Part shown: piece by piece, positions 5,442 through 6,724 of the stretch | How positions within the stretch are numbered: position 1 is the stretch's first letter | How the letters are laid out: each line of letters begins with the position of its first letter | NCBI GenBank assembly: GCA_025354615.1 | Contig: JANXMO010000569.1 | Coordinates: 1-6,724, forward strand | Direction: 5' to 3' | DNA length: 6,724 nucleotides | Origin: Burkholderiales bacterium | Lineage (GTDB): Bacteria > Pseudomonadota > Gammaproteobacteria > Burkholderiales > Burkholderiaceae_C | Translations under genes and position numbers: made by a program | The notes under the pieces: generated by a model | Seen by the model: only the letters and a program-made list of their open reading frames with translations | Database searches by the model: none | What the model was told of the DNA's origin: nothing

Positions 5442-6724
5442 ATGTTGTCCCCTCGCCCTTTGTTCAAAGTGGCTCGCCTAGCCGCTGCGGCAGCCGCTTT
5501 GTTGATGGCAAGTGCGGCAGTGGTTGCCGCACCGGCGCGCGCACGGGCGCTGCCGGCACCTGGCACGCCGCAAAAAACCAGCGCAGCCGTTGAAAACTCC
5601 CGGCTTGATGCGCCGTTGTTTTATCAGTTGCTGGTGGGTGAACTGGAGCTCGGCGCCGGCGCGGCCGGCACGGCCTACGAAGTGATGCTGGATGCAGCGC
5701 GCAAGTCACGCGATGAACAGCTGTACAAGCGTGCGACCGAGATTGCGCTGCAGGCGCGAGCGGGCGACCAAGCAGTGGCCGCCGCAAAGGCCTGGTTGGG
5801 CGCGCATCCGCAGTCGGTTCAGGCACACCGGTATCTGGTGCAGATCCTCATTGTTTTGAACCGGCTGGGCGAAGTGGCGGAGCCCTTGCATGCACTGGTG
5901 GCATTGACGCCGGCCAACCAGCGCAATGCGTTGATCGACAGCTTGCCGCTGTACTTCACGCGCAGCGCCGACCGCGCTGCCGCTGCCGCAGTGCTGGAGC
6001 AGGCGCTGCGCACCGAGCTGCAGGCAGCGCCCACGCGCGTCAGCGCACTCGTGGCCACGGGGCGGGCCTGGTGGGGTGCTGGCAAGGGGAACCGCGCACT
6101 CGAGCTGGCACAGCGAGCGCAGGCCGACAACCCGCGTGCCAGCGAGCCCTCGCTGCTGGCGCTCGAACTGCTGCCCACGTTGCCGGCGGCGCAAGCCATC
6201 GTCACCGAACACCTGCAGACGCAGCCGGGCGACGATGAAATCCGCCTGCTGTATGCGCGCGTGCTGGGTGCATCGCAACGCTATGCCGAAGCAACGGCTC
6301 AATTGGAGCTGCTGACGCAACGGGCACCGCAAACCGCGCCGCCGTGGCTGACGCTTGGCGCGCTGTACCTGGAACTGCGTCAGCCGGCGCAGGCCACAGT
6401 GGCGCTGCAGAAATTCGTTGAGCTGGAGCAGGAAAACGTGCTCACCCCCCCTGTGATGGAAGAGTCTCGTGAAGATGCGGACGATGCTGGCACACCGACT
6501 GAGCTGACACGCAACCGTGGCCTGGTCACCGCATGGCTGATGCTGGCGCAGGCGGCTGAGCAGCAAAACCAGTTCGCAAGTGCCGAAGCCTGGCTGGCCA
6601 AAGTCGACAGCCCGCAACGCGCACTGGAAGTGCAGTCACGGCGCGCATCGCTGCTGGCGCGGCAAGGCCGGCTGCCAGCGGCCCGCGCACTGATCCGTCA
6701 AACGCCTGAGCAACGACCTGAAGA
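5442..6724 (+). CDS. Exported tetratricopeptide-repeat protein, 3' end outside the window
   Basis: The frame stays open for 427 codons to the window edge without a stop, so the C-terminus is missing. The start follows a strong AAGGAG. The N-terminus is a typical Sec signal peptide: basic residues R5, K9 and R12, a hydrophobic Ala/Leu stretch at about 13-30, and cleavage probably between residues 30 and 36 (AxA sites). The mature protein should be periplasmic or outer-membrane-associated. The body is Ala/Leu-rich helical repeats of TPR type. The clearest are around 57-125 (DAPLFYQLL, YEVMLDAARKS, LYKRATEIAL), 199-232 (RALELAQRAQADNP), 267-297 (LLYARVLGASQRYAEATAQL) and 301-331 (PWLTLGALYLELRQPAQA). 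An acidic, proline-containing linker at about 333-356 interrupts the array. TPRs form protein-binding scaffolds; no catalytic motif is seen. It diverges from mutM across 95 bases. I recall such a gene beside mutM and upstream of lolB/ispE in Burkholderiales. The exact role is unknown. Confidence 0.88.
   Translation, partial: MLSPRPLFKVARLAAAAAALLMASAAVVAAPARARALPAPGTPQKTSAAVENSRLDAPLFYQLLVGELELGAGAAGTAYEVMLDAARKSRDEQLYKRATEIALQARAGDQAVAAAKAWLGAHPQSVQAHRYLVQILIVLNRLGEVAEPLHALVALTPANQRNALIDSLPLYFTRSADRAAAAAVLEQALRTELQAAPTRVSALVATGRAWWGAGKGNRALELAQRAQADNPRASEPSLLALELLPTLPAAQAIVTEHLQTQPGDDEIRLLYARVLGASQRYAEATAQLELLTQRAPQTAPPWLTLGALYLELRQPAQATVALQKFVELEQENVLTPPVMEESREDADDAGTPTELTRNRGLVTAWLMLAQAAEQQNQFASAEAWLAKVDSPQRALEVQSRRASLLARQGRLPAARALIRQTPEQRPE

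Noticed and set aside
5706..6617. A 303-codon open frame on the minus strand at the right end
   Set aside because: It lies antisense to the TPR gene, which has a strong Shine-Dalgarno, a signal peptide and repeat motifs. The antisense product is Cys/Arg/Gln-rich and unlike any family I know.

Overview
The window is about 6.7 kb of GC-rich, densely coded chromosomal DNA. Gene content and protein sequence point to a betaproteobacterium of the order Burkholderiales, probably Comamonadaceae-like. RapZ, MutY, MutM and the dynamin-like GTPase all read like members from that group. This placement rests on recalled family sequences, not on a search. I see no mobile element, CRISPR array, tRNA, rRNA or phage signature.

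Layout. Positions 1-1301 (+) hold the 3' end of recN, a DNA double-strand-break repair SMC-like ATPase, joined by an ATGA overlap to a complete rapZ, a P-loop RNase-adaptor protein. A 90-nt convergent junction (1302-1391) follows. Positions 1392-5346 (-) form one compact unit transcribed leftward in the order mutM (Fpg 8-oxoguanine glycosylase), a dynamin-family GTPase, then mutY (adenine glycosylase). The GTPase stop and the mutY start overlap as ATGA. A 95-nt divergent region (5347-5441) separates mutM from a rightward gene for an exported TPR-repeat protein (5442 to the window end, no stop reached).

How the genes fit together. MutM removes 8-oxoG opposite C, and MutY removes A misincorporated opposite 8-oxoG, so the leftward unit carries both base-excision glycosylases of the GO system. 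A large GTPase of the membrane-remodelling dynamin superfamily is wedged between them. recN adds a third repair gene, in a separate transcription unit. RapZ and the TPR protein have no visible functional link to repair. The TPR gene is the usual mutM neighbour in this group, next to the lolB/ispE region as I recall it.

The signals of most interest are these: the GTPase sandwiched between two GO-system glycosylases; an extended -10 element so close to the chemically fixed mutM start that the mRNA may be leaderless; the lack of Shine-Dalgarno sequences at every visible start except the TPR gene; and a RapZ with an extra linker and a reduced C-terminal basic patch. I found no clearly undescribed system. 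The window is mostly housekeeping DNA.
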